Part shown: positions 23,895-36,032 of the stretch, piece by piece
Numbering within the stretch: position 1 is the stretch's first letter
How the letters are laid out: each line of letters opens with the position of its first letter
NCBI GenBank assembly: GCA_002007465.1
Contig: LNAC01000855.1
Coordinates: 251,243 to 315,242, forward strand
DNA: 64,000 nucleotides
Direction of reading: 5' to 3'
Source of the DNA: Ailurus styani
Lineage: Eukaryota > Chordata > Mammalia > Carnivora > Ailuridae
Notes under the pieces: generated by a model
What the model was told of the DNA's origin: nothing
The model's database searches: none
What the model saw: only the letters and a program-made list of their open reading frames with translations
Program-made: the position numbers and the translations under genes

Positions 23895-24060
23895 TTCTAG
23901 TCCCCCGTGTCTCCACAAGCACCTAAGAGTGTCCCGCACACAGTAGGCACTCAAAAGGGAGTTTGTTGAATAAATAACTTTGACCTGGCAGTTCCGCTTC
24001 TAAATGTGTGTTCTACGGAAATACACACGCACTGGTCTGTGTGCAGAAGAATGGGAGGGG
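23895..24060 (+). mobile_element. L2-like 3' end
   Basis: AGCACCTAAGAGTGTCCC, GCACACAGTAGGCACTC, GTTTGTTGAATAAATAAC resembles an L2 3' end. The following CAGTTCCGCTTCTAAATG..ACGGAAATACACAC is from another old repeat I cannot assign. Confidence 0.55.
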
Positions 24061-24960
24061 AAAACAACTAGAGGGTAAAGGGTAAATTAATCAAGGTGAT
24101 TCATGTTATATACCACAGACTACGGGCTGGCTGTGAGACAATGAGACCTCACCCACTGGAACCACACTCAGATGGCTTGGGGACATCATACCATTGGACA
24201 CAGGGCACAGAAAAGCTTGGAGACCTCATGCCATGGCACCCAGAGTCCAAAACAGTTCAGGGGTCTTACACCGTGAACACAAACCACAGAACAGCCTAGA
24301 GACCTCACATTCTGGCCAAAAGCTAGCCCAAAGCGCCAAGGGCTCACCTAACAAGACACAGATAACCAGTTATTTTATAGATCTCATCCTCTGGCCACAG
24401 ACTACTACACACAGCAACAGGAACCTTACACCCTGAGACCCTAAAGCATCTCAGGGACCTTCACACTGAGACACAAACCCCAAACAGCTTACATACCTCA
24501 TACCATGGCCACAGACCCTGAAACAGCTCAGAGATCTCACCACCTGGGACATACATAAGACATCTGGGCAAAGACCCCACACGCTTGACATAGACCACAA
24601 AACATTTCAGACGCCTGAACACAAACAGTGAGGGTGACACACCTGTGTCCTCTGGAGGGACTGTCGAAAGGACATACTGTTAATGGTGAGGGGAGCAGCT
24701 GGGGGGGGATGTTCATGGCGTGAGATGAGCATCAGCCCTGCAAAGTATTCTGAGACCTCACACCCAAGCATCTCAAAGAACTATGATATAAGCCTTGTGA
24801 CCCACTCCCTGGGATACTAACCCCAGACATCCCAGAAAGGTGAAACTCTGCACATAAGTTCCCAAGCAACTTAGGAACGTCACACCCTAGGACAAGACAC
24901 GGCACCAAAAATAATCCAGTGACCTTAGACTCTGGAAACATCTCTAAAGGGCTTATGAGA

Positions 24961-25148
24961 CGGGTGCCTGGGGTGGCTCAGTGGGTTAAAGCCTCTGCTT
25001 TCGGCTCAGGGTCCTGGGATCGAGGCCCGCATCGGGCTCCCTGCTCAGCGGGGAGCCTGCTTCCCCCTCTCTCTCTCTGCCTGCCTCTCTGCCTCCTTGT
25101 GATCTCTCTCCCTCTGTGAAATGAATAAATAAAATCTTTTAAAAAAAG
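24961..25148 (+). mobile_element. Can-SINE with internal deletion
   Basis: The GTCATGATC part of the head is missing. TSD GAGCTTATGAGAC (one mismatch). Confidence 0.95.
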
Positions 25149-25509
25149 AGCTTATGAGACTTTATACTTAAGAACACAGACATTCAAACACTCAGACTCC
25201 ACACCGTCGAAGAAAGTTTCCCAAACAGTGCAGAGACTTAACACTCTATAACCAAGGCCCCCAAACATCTCAGACACCCCCAAATCTGCGACATGGAGTT
25301 CACAACAATAGAGACATCATACCTTGGATGCAGACCTGGAAACTTTTCGGAGACCTTACAACTTGGCATACAGTTTAAACAAATAAATAGATCAAAGACT
25401 TTAGACCCTAGAAACAAATCCCAAATATCCTAAGAGACTTGATACTCAAGAACACAGACACTCAAAAATGACACAGAAAAACGCAGACACTTTGGAAAAG
25501 GGACACTGA

Positions 25510-25706
25510 GGGCCAGGTGGCTGGGTGGGTTAGTTGGTTGAGTGTCTGCCTTTGGCTCAGGTCATGATCCCAGAATCGCAGGATCAAGCCCCGCATCGGG
25601 CTCCCTGCTCAGTGGGAAGTCTGCTTCTCCCTCTCCCTCTGCACCACCTCATGTGTGTTCTCTCTCTGTCTCTCTGTCTCTCTCCCTTTCTCTCTCAAAT
25701 AAATTA
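25510..25706 (+). mobile_element. Can-SINE, left of a tail-to-tail pair
   Basis: GGCCAGGTGGCTGGGTGG .. CTCTCAAATAAATTATTG. Confidence 0.9.
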
Positions 25707-25755
25707 TTGTTAATTGTTAATTTATATTTTTATTTTATTTTATATTTTATATTAT

Positions 25756-25941
25756 TTTAAAGATTTTATTTATTTGAGAGAGAGAGACAGCAAGAGAGGG
25801 AACACAAGCAGGATGAGTAGGAGAGGGAGAAGCAGGCTCCCCACTGAGTAGGGAGCCCAATTCGGGGCTTGATCCCAGGACCCTGGGATCATGACCTGAA
25901 CTGAAGTCAGACGCTTAACGACCGAGCCACCCAGGTGCCCC
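25756..25941 (-). mobile_element. Can-SINE, right of a tail-to-tail pair
   Basis: AAAGATTTTATTTATTTG .. GAGCCACCCAGGTGCCCC. The two tails are joined by 50 bases of A/T-only DNA. Confidence 0.9.
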
Positions 25942-28848
25942 AAATAGTTAATTTTTTTAAAACAAGAAAAGAGACACTGATACAGCTAAGGGACCTTGCT
26001 ACCTGGAAACAGACCCTAACAGATCACACACATCCCTCACTAGAATGGAGACCACCAAAAAGATCAGACACCTCACGCTTGGAAACAAACCCCAAATTAC
26101 TCAAAAACTTCACATCAGTGGAACTTGGGAGGCACATGAGCTGGAACAACTTGCCCACTAAGACCAAGAACCCCAAACCACTCACAGATCTCCAGACACA
26201 GATACCCAACACGCCATAGACTTTACAAACCAGACACCGACCTCTGAAGCATTTCAGATGTCACATGCTATGGGATACAGACCCACCAAGAGAACAGAGA
26301 TGTCATACCTTGTGACACATCCCCATAAATCACTGGAAATCAACCCCAAATAAGGTAGGGACATCACGATCAAGAAAATAATCCCTAAGAGGACAGAGAC
26401 ACCACACTCTGGGACTGGCATCTCTGAATGAAAAGAGATTTCACAACCCCCATGGCTCAACAAGGATAGCACCTCATGGAACTCAGAATCCAAAGAGCTC
26501 AGATACGTCACACTCTGGAACACAAAGTCTGAAACAGATACAGACCCCAAAGAGCTCAGAGATTGCAAGTCCTGGGATACAGACCCCTAGACAGCTCAGA
26601 GATCTCACAGGTCGGGACCCAGACCCTGAAACACCTCAGCGGCCACACACGCTCATAAAAATACCTCAGAGATGTCAGACTCTGGGAAATATACCCATAA
26701 ACAAATAAATACCTCATTCTTGTAACCGAGACCCACACAAATGTCAAAGACCTCACACCTGAAAACACCTGCCAAATGTCTCCAAGATCTCACGTAATGG
26801 GATTTGGATCCACAAGAGCTATGAGGTCTCACACCCTTAAGGGAGACTGCCACAAAGTTCAGAAACCTTCAGTCCTGGCCCACATCCCCAAAGAGTTCAA
26901 ACACCTCACATGCTGGGAAAAGGACACCCCCAACAGCTTAGAAAACATTCACTGAGGCAAAAAGAAAGAAAAACACCTCAGCAATCTCATTCTGTGGTAC
27001 CAGACTCCAAGGTGACAAAAGTCTCACACCCTTGGACACAGAACATTAATTCCGAGGCCTTGTACACTGGATGCAGGTCCCCATGGAGCTCAGAGGCTTC
27101 ATAGTCTGGAACAATGACCTAAAAACACTGAGACACCCCCCACCCTGAGCCACAGAGTCCCAAAGAGCTCAGAAATCTCCAACTCTGAGCACAGCACAAA
27201 ACAGAACAATTCTACGGCCTTAAGTTCTGGACACTGACCACTCCATACCACCCCCCGTCCCCCAACAACTCCCACCCAACCTCACAGACATCGTGAGGAC
27301 AGAAGAACTCAAAAACAAAGAGATCTCACATCTTGCTACACGCCTGAGACCTTCAGAAGTGGACACATGCCCAAGACGGCTCCGACAGTTCTTATTCTAG
27401 AATGCCTAGCCCAAAATGGCTCAAAAATTCCCCCTGGGGCATAAACAATAAGTACGTCAGAGATCTTATCCCCTGAGAGCTAACTAAAACAACTCAGAGG
27501 GCGTGACACTGTGGACGCAAAACCCCAGACAGCTCAGAAGTCTCGGGCTCTGGAACCCAGATCCATGAATGGTTATCTCATACAGTCACACAGATGGCTA
27601 AAGAGCCCAGAGCCCCCACTCCTTGGAAACAGAGGTCAGAGACATCATAACCTTGACAGTGACTATCAATAGGAACAGACTCCTCACACCTGGAAACATA
27701 CCCCAAATGGTTCAGAATTTCCATCATGTGTCATGGAACCCAAAACAGCAGAGAGACTTCACACCCTGGACACATGTCGCAGAACAATTCAGAAACCTCA
27801 TGCCATGAACAGAGATGTCCATGAGCTCATAGATCTCACATTTGGGGATTCAGATCCAGAAAAAAAACAAAAACAAAACCCTGAACTCAGAGATATCACA
27901 CTATGGGGTACAGACCCCAAAAAGAATCCTTGCAGCCTGCCCATAGTCGCCAGTTACTCAGAGAGTTCAGCTGCCTCACACCTTGGACATAGACCACAGA
28001 ACTAATCAGAAACTCCTCTCTTGGTAGGTTTTGAACAGGCTCCTAAATAGCTCACAGACTACATAGAAACCAATTAGCAAAGAAACCTCCTACCTGAGAC
28101 ACAAACATGATATAAATTCTGAAACCTTGAACCCTAGGAATAGACTACACATAGGTCAGAGGTGTCACACCATTATACAGAAACCATCAAAAACACGAAA
28201 GATCTCACACCTTGGAACATACCCCAAATGATACAGGGATTTCATGGCATGGTACACAGACCCAAAAGAACTCAGACACCTCATACCCTTCAGAGAGCTC
28301 AGGTCCCCAAACAGCTAAGAGATTTCACTCTCTGGACACAGACTAAAAAAATTTAAAAAATAAAAATAAAAATCTTCATGCCATGAACAGACATAATCCA
28401 GAGAAAATCAAGAACCTCAAATGTTAGGACACAGACACAGAACCACCTCCAAGAGATCACACAGTGAAATACACCAGGGACATAGCAATTCAAAACCACT
28501 CAGAGACCTCATACCTTGGGACAGAGCCCACAGTCCCTACACCTCAGAGACCTTATACTCTGGGGCAAAATCCTACACACAGTTCAAATACCTCAAACCC
28601 TTGAGGAAAAAAAAGGCATAAAATTTCAAGACCTTATACCCTGGACACACATCCCAAAAGAGCTCAGACATCGCCTATGATAAGGCATGGAGCCAGAAAG
28701 TGTGTGTACCCTCACAGCCTAGTCCACACAATCTCTAAAATGTCATATTCCAACTCTGGGGAATAGACCCCAAACACTTCGAGTGATCTCATTTACTGGG
28801 ACAGCAATCAGAAAGCATCCCAGTGACCTCACACCCTGGCCACAGACC

Positions 28849-28962
28849 TCATGCCCCACATCATGCTCTCTGCTCCGTGGGAGGCCTGCTTCTCCCTCTC
28901 CCTCTGCCTGCTGCTCCCCCTGCTTGTTCTCTGTCAAATAAACAAAATCTTAAAAAAAAAGA
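28849..28962 (+). mobile_element. Can-SINE, 5'-truncated
   Basis: ATGCTCTCTGCTCCGTGG .. CAAATAAACAAAATC; marks the right edge of the large minisatellite. Confidence 0.85.
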
Positions 28963-28969
28963 ATTGAAA

Positions 28970-29640
28970 TAACAGAAAACATGTTCTCTGGCCATAACTG
29001 AATGAAACTAGAAGTTGGCAACAGAAACGTATATATGTGGAAAATCTCAAAATATTTGGAAACTAAGTAACACACTTGTAGGTAACCCATGACTCCAAGA
29101 GGAAATCCAAAGGGAAATTAGAAACTAGTGTGAATTGGATAAAAGTAAAAATATAGGGGCACCTGGGTGGCTCAGTTGGTTAAGCGATTGCCTTCGGCTC
29201 AGGGCATGATCTCAGGGTCCAAGGATCGAGTCCCGCATTGGGCTCCCTGCTCAGCGGGGAACCTGCTTCTCCCTCTTCCACTCTCCCTACTTGTGCTCTT
29301 TCTCTGTGTCAAATAGTTAAATAAAATCTTTAGAAAAAAATAAAAGTATATTGAATCAAAATTTGTGGGATGCAGTTAAAACGGTAACAAAAGGGAATTT
29401 AATAGCAATAAAATGCCAATAAGAGAAAATAAGAAAGGTCTCAAATCAATTAGCTAAATTTACAAGTTAGAAAACTAGAAAAATTATGCCCAAAGGGAGG
29501 AAATAATAAAGATACAAACAGAAATCAGTAAAATTTAAAACACACACAAAAAATAGAGAAAATCAATGGAACCAAATGCCAGTTCTTAGAAAACATCAAT
29601 AAAATTGAAAGTCTATAGCATGAAAAGCATACAGTTTTTT
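28970..29640 (+). mobile_element. L1 ORF2 region remnant (split by a SINE)
   Basis: AACTAGAAGTTGGCAACAG .. GGAAACTAAGTAACACAC .. TTTGTGGGATGCAGTTAAAAC .. AGAGAAAATCAATGGAACC .. AAAACATCAATAAAATTGA follows the L1 ORF2 part between the endonuclease and reverse transcriptase domains. Full of stops; a Can-SINE interrupts it at 29,155. Confidence 0.65.
29155..29341 (+). mobile_element. Can-SINE in L1 remnant
   Basis: GGGGCACCTGGGTGG .. TTAAATAAAATCTTT; flanking ATAAAAGTA. Confidence 0.95.
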
Positions 29641-29736
29641 CACTAACTCCTAAATCATTAAGTGATTCTCTGTAGAAATTTTCTATTGTTTCTGAAATCT
29701 CAACTAGACGGGATTTTACTCAAAACAGCCTAATTA

Positions 29737-29937
29737 GGGGCGCCTGGCTGGCTCATTGGGTTAAAGCCTCTGCCTTCGGCTCAGGTCATGATCTCAGGGT
29801 CCTGGGATCGAGCCCTGCATCATCGGGCTCTCTGTTCGGCAGGGAGCCTGCTTCTTCCTCTCTCTCTGCCTGCCTCTCTGCCTACTTGTGATCTCTCTCT
29901 TTCTGTCAAATAAATAAATAAAATCTTTATAAAAAAC
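29737..29937 (+). mobile_element. Can-SINE
   Basis: TSD CAGCCTAATTAG on both sides. Confidence 0.95.
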
Positions 29938-30277
29938 CCAGCCTAATTAGCAAGCCTTTTTCATACCAAAAAAATATTGTATAAGCAAAGGGAAATTTTT
30001 TTCTCTGCATTGTGATTACTTGAATTCACAGTTATACCATAAAAGGTGAGGCATTTAGATCTTTCATAATAGCTCTATAGTAAGTGGAGCTATTATGTTT
30101 TTTAATTATTGCAGTAGATTTCATCCTGGCACTTAAAAGTTAGCTTGAATTTTGGAATCAGAAAATACTCTGGTAGCAATATGTTCAAGCAGTCATTTGA
30201 GTTGAAAATTAATGGTGATAATAGTATGGAAGGCCATTACAACTTCTGTCGCAATTTATTTTCTCCCACTGAATTTC

Positions 30278-30387
30278 TTTTTTTTAATTTATTTTTAAAT
30301 AATCTGTACACACAACATGGGTCTCCAAATCACAACCCTGAGATCAAGAGTCCCGTGCTCTACTGACTGAGCCGGCCAGGCACCCCT
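30278..30387 (-). mobile_element. Short older Can-SINE
   Basis: TTTTAAATAATCTGTACAC .. GAGCCGGCCAGGCACCCC; flanking CTGAATTYCTT. Confidence 0.85.
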
Positions 30388-30618
30388 GAATTCCTTAATG
30401 AAAATTTTATCATTTTATGAGTTTCTTTGGTAAAAGTTGAGGAAATCATACATCTCTTATGCTTAGTTGTACTGTGTTGGCTTATATTTGACTTCCTACC
30501 TTTTCTGATATTGACTGATGGCTCAAAGAACTTCAAAAGGACTTTTTCCTCAGTTAGTGTCTACTGTTCAGTAAATTCACCACAAAATTTACACCTGCAT
30601 TTTAGCCTTTTGAGGCTT

Positions 30619-30665
<47 letters not shown>

Positions 30666-31154
30666 AGCAACCACCACAATTGCAGTTGGACTTGGTCATC
30701 TCACAGTGCATCTGTTAGACATCAAATGCATAACAAACCATGAGCCATTGGAAGACCTGTGATCTAACAATAAATTGTGCTTAGTATCTGCTGCAAATCG
30801 GGTGAACTTCACATTTACCCATGAAGGTGAGCTGTACTTGTAACGTGCACTTTTCCAGAACAAAGCCAGAGCTTTGGGAAGGTTTTGGAGAGCCAGGTGT
30901 GCAGGGATTGGTCATGTAGAGAAGCAGAAGTGCGAAGACACCGGATGACTTTCAGGGTGTTCCTGCTTTTGCTGGAGTAACGTGGCTGGCAACGGCGGAC
31001 ATTAAGAACAGGTAGCTGGAGTGAGCATGCACTGTTCGGATGTCGCCTAGAAGCATGGCGCTGTCATTGATTGGCTGAATTTTCAGGAGGGCTTATCATT
31101 GACTGGCTGGCATTTATCACCTGGGGATAATTGGATGCGCTCCACAATTTGTTT
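30388..31154. other. Unassigned DNA with a (CA)n tract
   Basis: Apart from the microsatellite at 30.62 kb, no gene or repeat family is recognised. Confidence 0.35.
30621..30662. repeat. (CA)n microsatellite
   Basis: About 21 uninterrupted CA repeats. Confidence 0.95.
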
Positions 31155-31261
31155 ATTCATTCTCTAGTGTGCCTAGAGAAGTGGAATTTCTGGATTACCA
31201 AAGATGCATATCTTTAAACTTCCTTAAATAATTCCAAATGGTTTGCCAAACTGGTTGAATC

Positions 31262-31280
31262 ATTTTTTAAAAAAGATGTA

Positions 31281-31319
<39 letters not shown>

Positions 31320-31421
31320 GTATGTATATATACATATATATATATATTTAAGTAATCTCTGTACCCAACATTTGGCTCGAACTCACAGACCCCACTGACT
31401 GAGCCAGCCAGGCACGCCCCT
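31262..31421 (-). mobile_element. Short older Can-SINE with expanded tail
   Basis: AAGTAATCTCTGTACCC .. GAGCCAGCCAGGCACGCC; the tail has become a TG/TA repeat. Confidence 0.85.
31277..31352. repeat. (TG)n(TA)n in the tail of an antisense SINE
   Basis: TG run followed by TATATA/TGTA/TATACATA alternations that form a near palindrome at 31,303-31,350. Confidence 0.9.
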
Positions 31422-31487
31422 AAGTGGTCGAATCATCTTCTACTCTGACCAGCAGTGCATAAAGAATTGCCTTAAAAATATTTTTTG

Positions 31488-31678
31488 TGGGATGCCTGGG
31501 TGGATTAGTCGGTCAAGTGTCTGCCTTCGGCTCAGGTCATGATCCCATGGTCCTGGGATGGACTCCTGCATTGGGTTCTCTGCTCCTCGGGGAGACTACT
31601 TCTCTCTCTCCCTCTCCCTCTGCCCCTACCCCTGCTTGTGGTCTCCCTGTCAAATAAATAAAATCTTTCAAAAAAAAT
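31488..31678 (+). mobile_element. Can-SINE
   Basis: GGGATGCCTGGGTGGATTAG .. AAATAAAATCTTTC; flanking AAATATYTTTTG. Confidence 0.95.
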
Positions 31679-31774
31679 ATCTTTTGTTACCATTCTGATA
31701 GTATGTGATGTTCCTTACTTTGATTTTAATTTGTTTTCCCCCCAGTGAAAAATGACGTTGAACATCATTCACCG

Positions 31775-31895
31775 TTTTTTTAAAGACTTTTAAAAATTAT
31801 TTTAAATAATCTCTGCACCCAAGGTGGGGTGCAAATTCACAACGCTGAGTTCAAGAGTTGCATGCTCTACCAACTGAACCAGCCAGGCACCCCCG
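31775..31895 (-). mobile_element. Short older Can-SINE
   Basis: TTTAAATAATCTCTGCACCC .. CCAGCCAGGCACCCCC. Confidence 0.85.
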
Positions 31896-31990
31896 TCTTT
31901 CACATTTCTTGAACATTTGGGTATCCTTTTCTGTAAGTGCCTGTTCGAATCTTTTTCCTACTTGTCTATTGAATTTCACAAGCTTGAAGT

Positions 31991-32592
31991 TGTGGTTGAT
32001 TTGTAAAGTCTCCAAAGTATAGTCACTGGAGTGAGGCTATCACCTATTGGTTGATTTTCAGGCACGTGTATGGATCCAAAGTTATCTCTAAATGGTGATT
32101 ACTTGTTCACAACTTGGGACTTTGGCCAAGAAACAGACTTTTCCTTTCTTCAATGTGTATTTTTAATCCTTGGTCACCCCTCTCAGTTTTCTCTCAAATA
32201 AACCGACAGGAGACGCCATAAGAGACGTCCCAAGTCTTTATTTGAGGAAATAGGATTTTAAGTAGTATTGCCATTTTAGTGATTTAAGAACCAATTACTC
32301 TGGCAGAAAAATAGCTCCAACTGTCAAATTTTTGTAATTAATTGAAAAAAAAAGTCTAAATACAGGATTTGGGGGCATCCTGACAAAGATAATGCAGGTC
32401 ATAGCACAAAATAATTAAATACAGAAAATGCCCTCTATATTTTGGACACCTGGTAACCCTATGTGGGGCCCAGAGGCCATAGAGACAGACAGACACACAC
32501 ACACACACCCACACACACACATTAAATTGATGTTTTGTAGTACAAAGTGAACAAAAACAAAACTGCCTCTCAGGTCAAGAAATAGAACAGGA
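31991..32592. other. Unassigned DNA
   Basis: A/T-rich, with a short CA-rich stretch at 32,490-32,520. No gene recognised. Confidence 0.35.
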
Positions 32593-32788
32593 AGGCGCCT
32601 AGGTGGCTTAGTGGGTTAAGCCTCTGCCTTCGGCTCAGGTCATGATCTCAGGGTCCTGGGATCGAGCCCCACATCTGGCTCTCTGCTCAGTGGGGAGCCT
32701 GCTTCCCCCTCTCTCTCTGCCTGCCTCTCTGCCTACTTGTGATCTCTCTCTGTGTGTCAAATAAATAAATAAAATCTTAAAAAAAAAG
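32593..32788 (+). mobile_element. Can-SINE, first of three in a row
   Basis: TSD AAGAAATAGAACAGGA on both sides. Confidence 0.95.
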
Positions 32789-32807
32789 AAATAGAACAGG
32801 AGATGTT

Positions 32808-33000
32808 GGGGTGCCTGGGTGGCTCAGTGGGTTAAGTGTCTGCCTTTGGCTCACATCATGATCTCAGGGTCCTGGGATCGAACCCCACATCAGGCTCCCT
32901 ACAAAGCAGGGAGCCTGCTTCTCCCTTTCCCTCTGCCTGCTGCTTCCCCTGCTTGTGTGCACTGTCAAACGAAGAAAGGCAAATCTTTATTAAAAAAAAA
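32808..33000 (+). mobile_element. Can-SINE, second of three
   Basis: GGGGTGCCTGGGTGGC .. GTCAAACGAAGAAAGGC. Confidence 0.93.
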
Positions 33001-33010
33001 ACACACAGGA

Positions 33011-33222
33011 GGGGCACTTGGGTGGCTCAGCCGTTAAGCGGCTGCCTTTGGCTCAGGTCATGGTCCCAGGGTCCTGGGATCGAGCCCCGCATTGGGCTCC
33101 CTGCTCAGTGGTAAGTCTGCTTCCCCCTTTCCCACTCCCCCTGCTTGTGTTCCCTCTCTTGCTGTGTCTCTCTCTGTTGAATAAATGAATAAAATCTTTA
33201 AAAAAATAAAAAATAAATAAAA
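33011..33222 (+). mobile_element. Can-SINE, third of three
   Basis: GGGGCACTTGGGTGGC .. GAATAAATGAATAAAATC. AGGAGATGT precedes the second and follows this third copy, so one inserted into the tail of the other. Confidence 0.93.
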
Positions 33223-33483
33223 CCAGGAGATGTCAGCAAATCTTTTCTTTAATGGGCTAGAGAGTAAATATTTTATGCTTTGGGAAACATTGTCTGGTTT
33301 GTATCACAACTACTCAACTCTGCCATTGTTGTGAAAGTAGCCATAGACAATACATAAATGAACAACAGTAGCTGTATTCTAGCAAAACTTTGTTCACAGA
33401 CCCTGGAAATTGAATTTTGTATAATTTTCACATGTTACAAAATGTTTTTTGTTCTTTGTAATCATTTTATTTTAGAAAATTTA

Positions 33484-33656
33484 AAAAGATTTATTTGAGA
33501 GAGAGAATGAGAGAGCACAAGCCAGGGGGAGAAGCAGAGGGAGAGGGAAGTTCCCTGCTGAGCAGAAAACCAGACGTGGGGCTCCATCCCAGGACCCTGA
33601 GATCATGACCTGAGCCAAGGCAGATGCTTAATCGACTGAGCCACCCAGGCATCCCT
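33484..33656 (-). mobile_element. Can-SINE
   Basis: AAAGATTTATTTGAGAGAG .. GAGCCACCCAGGCATCCC. Confidence 0.95.
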
Positions 33657-34372
33657 AAAATGTGTTTTAAAACACAAGAAACAACAGGTGTTGGCAAGAA
33701 TATAGAGATAAAGGAACCCCCATCCACTGTTGAGAATGCAAACTGGTATAGCCACTGTGGAAAAGAGTACGGAGGTTCCTCCAAAAAAAAAAAAAAAAAA
33801 GAACTATCCTCCAATCCAGTAGTTGCACTACTGGGTATTTACTCAAAGTCTACAAAAGCACTAATTCGAAGGGTTAGATGCACCACTATGCTTTTTGCAA
33901 CATTATTTACAATAGCCAAATTATGGAAGCAGCCAAGTGTTCATTGATTGGGGAATGGATAATGAAGATAAGTATATTATATATACACACAATAGTATAT
34001 ATATTGTATACGCTGTGTATACTATACACACACACACACACACACACACAATGGAATATTACTCAGGCATAAAAAGAACAAAAAGTTGCCATTTGCAACA
34101 ATATGGATGGTTCTAGAGAGTACAATGCTAAACAAGATAAGTTAGAGAAAGACAAATGCCATAGGATTTCATTCATATGTGGAATTCAAGAAACAGAACA
34201 AAGGAACAAAGATACAAAACAATACAAGCCAAAAAAAAGACTCTTAACTATAGAGAACAAACTGCTGATCGCCAGAGGGGAGATAAGTGGGGGGTTGGGT
34301 GAAATAGGTGAGTGGGGTTAAGGGTCCACTTACCTTGATCAGCACTGAATCATGTGTAGACTTGTTGAATCA
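33657..34372 (+). mobile_element. L1 3' end (carnivore type)
   Basis: AACAACAGGTGTTGGCAAG .. CAAACTGGTATAGCCACTG .. GTTGCACTACTGGGTATTTAC .. GCAACATTATTTACAATAGCC .. ATGGAATATTACTCAGGC .. CATTCATATGTGGAATTC .. GAATCATGTGTAGACTTG: typical L1 3' terminal region. It contains an A run and an expanded TA/CA stretch at 33,975-34,050. Confidence 0.85.
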
Positions 34373-34373
34373 C

Positions 34374-34580
34374 TGGGCCCTTGGGTGGCTCAGTTGGTTA
34401 AGCATCCAATTCTAGACTTCAGCTCAGATCATGATCTCAGGGCTGTGGAATGGAGCCCAACAAGGGGCTCCTCACTGGGTATGGAGTCTGCTTAGGATTT
34501 TCTCTCTCCTTCTCCCTCTGCCCCTCCTCCTGCTTGTACCATCTGTCTGTCACTCTCTAAATAAATAAAATCTTAAAAAT
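34374..34580 (+). mobile_element. Can-SINE at the end of an L1
   Basis: GGGCCCTTGGGTGGC .. AAATAAATAAAATCTT; inserted where the L1 3' end would continue. Confidence 0.93.
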
Positions 34581-34959
34581 AAAAAGGTAAATAACTCCCA
34601 CCTTTCTTAGCGCAACGCCATACAGAAACAGACAATGGACTAGATTTGGCCCATGGGTCACAGTTTGCTAGCCCCTGAAATAGAACATGCCCAGCATCAC
34701 AGAAGCCCACAGGGAGCCCCTTCCCTGGCATTTCATTCTCTCCTCCCAGAGAGAACCACCCCCCTGACTTTCGTGGTCATGATTTCCTTGCTTTTCTTGC
34801 TCTCTACCACCCACATCTGTGAACCTAAACAGCAGAGTTTAGTTTTGCCTGCTTTGAACAATATATAAAGGAACTAAAATACATTATGTAGGTTTTGTGT
34901 CTTGTTTTTTCTCAACATTAGGTCTGTGAGATACCCAGACATTGTGTGTAGCTATAATC
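34581..34959. other. Unassigned DNA
   Basis: No gene or repeat recognised. Confidence 0.3.
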
Positions 34960-35200
34960 TGCTCATTCTCAGGACTCTGTAGTATTCCATTGGTAGATGA
35001 ATATCCTACAATGTGTTTACCCATTCTCTTAGTGTGCATCAAGGAGTGTAATTTTTAGGTCATGGAAGACACACACTTTTATGTATTCCTAAGGAACTCC
35101 AAATGGTTTTCTAAAGTTTATATTCCTACCAACTGTGCATAAAATATTACAATAAAAATTGTTTTACTAATACGATAGATATTATTGTGAGGTTCCTCTT
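34960..35200 (-). mobile_element. L1 3' end remnant
   Basis: TGTAGTATTCCATTGGTAG .. TTACCCATTCTCTTAGTG .. GGAACTCCAAATGGTTTTC .. ATTCCTACCAACTGTGCATAA: reverse complement of an L1 3' region. An antisense SINE follows. Confidence 0.7.
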
Positions 35201-35204
35201 TGTG

Positions 35205-35406
35205 GTTTTTTTTTTAAGATTTTTTATTTATTTATTTGACACAGAGAGAGATAGCAAGAGACGGAACGCAAGCAGGGGGAGTGGGAGAGGGAGGAGCAGG
35301 CTTCCCGCCGAGCAGGGACCCTGATGTGGGGCTCTATCCCAGGACCCTGGGATCATGACCTGAGCCAAAGACAGACGCTTAACTGACTGAGCCACGCAGG
35401 CGCCCC
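35205..35406 (-). mobile_element. Can-SINE
   Basis: TTAAGATTTTTTATTTATT .. GAGCCACGCAGGCGCCCC. Confidence 0.95.
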
Positions 35407-36030
35407 AACTGCAAAGGATTAAAACAAACAAACCCGAAACTAGTGATCAACTCTAAAAATTAAAAGATTCTCTAATAAATTGCTGTATCTGGCTACTGTT
35501 GGGATATTGGAAGATCTGGCCACCCATACAGCAGCAATGGGTGGGAGCAGCGTGGGGTCTCCTCCTCTAGATAAAGCATGAGGTCACTAATGCCCCTGTG
35601 CCCAGTGTCCAGATGGCTTTGTTTATGAAAGGGTTTGGGACACGCTGGGGCAGTCACCCCAGACTCCATCCTCACCTTCCCCTGCCAACTGGACTCTCTG
35701 CAAACCTAGAGGGGTCAGGGAGAAATGGAAGCAAGAGTTTCCCAGAGGACAGCTAGGTAGAAAGTTGGCACTCACTCCCACATTCCTCATGCCCAGCATA
35801 AAGTCATGGTTCTCAAGCAGCTCCTGGAGCCTCTCTCTACATGGCCTGCTCCCACCCAGACACCCCTGTCTCCCTCAATGCCCCAGGGCCCTCCCTTCAT
35901 GCCCCTGATCTCATCATTGTACAAGGAGTCCCAGCTGTACAGCCAGGCTGTGATGGGTACGTATTTTCTCACTTTTACTTAAAGTCCTAATGGGAATATT
36001 GGCAGCTTAGATCCTCATTTAAAAATTGAG
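35407..36030. other. Unassigned DNA
   Basis: Non-repetitive as far as I can see; no gene recognised. Confidence 0.35.
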
Positions 36031-36032
36031 CC

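Larger units (their letters stand above)
24085..28848 (+). repeat. 40-bp minisatellite, type A, right block
   Basis: Long run of type A units (AAACAGCTCAGAGATCTCAC near 24,510 and AGCTCAGAGATCTCACAGG near 26,592, among others). It is interrupted by Can-SINEs at 24.96, 25.51 and 25.76 kb. Units are more diverged than in the type B core, with spacings often 35-45 bases. Confidence 0.88.
31155..31990 (-). mobile_element. L1 3' end remnant split by three SINEs
   Basis: GTGGAATTTCTGGATTACC .. CCAAATGGTTTGCCAAACTGG (31,180-31,260), CTACTCTGACCAGCAGTGC (31,437), TGATTTTAATTTGTTTTCCC (31,721), TGCCTGTTCGAATCTTTTTCC (31,938): the reverse complement of an L1 3' region. Confidence 0.65.

Noticed and set aside
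30427..30762. 111-codon open frame with a His-Thr repeat
   Set aside because: The repeat is the (CA)n microsatellite read in one frame; the flanks show no protein family.
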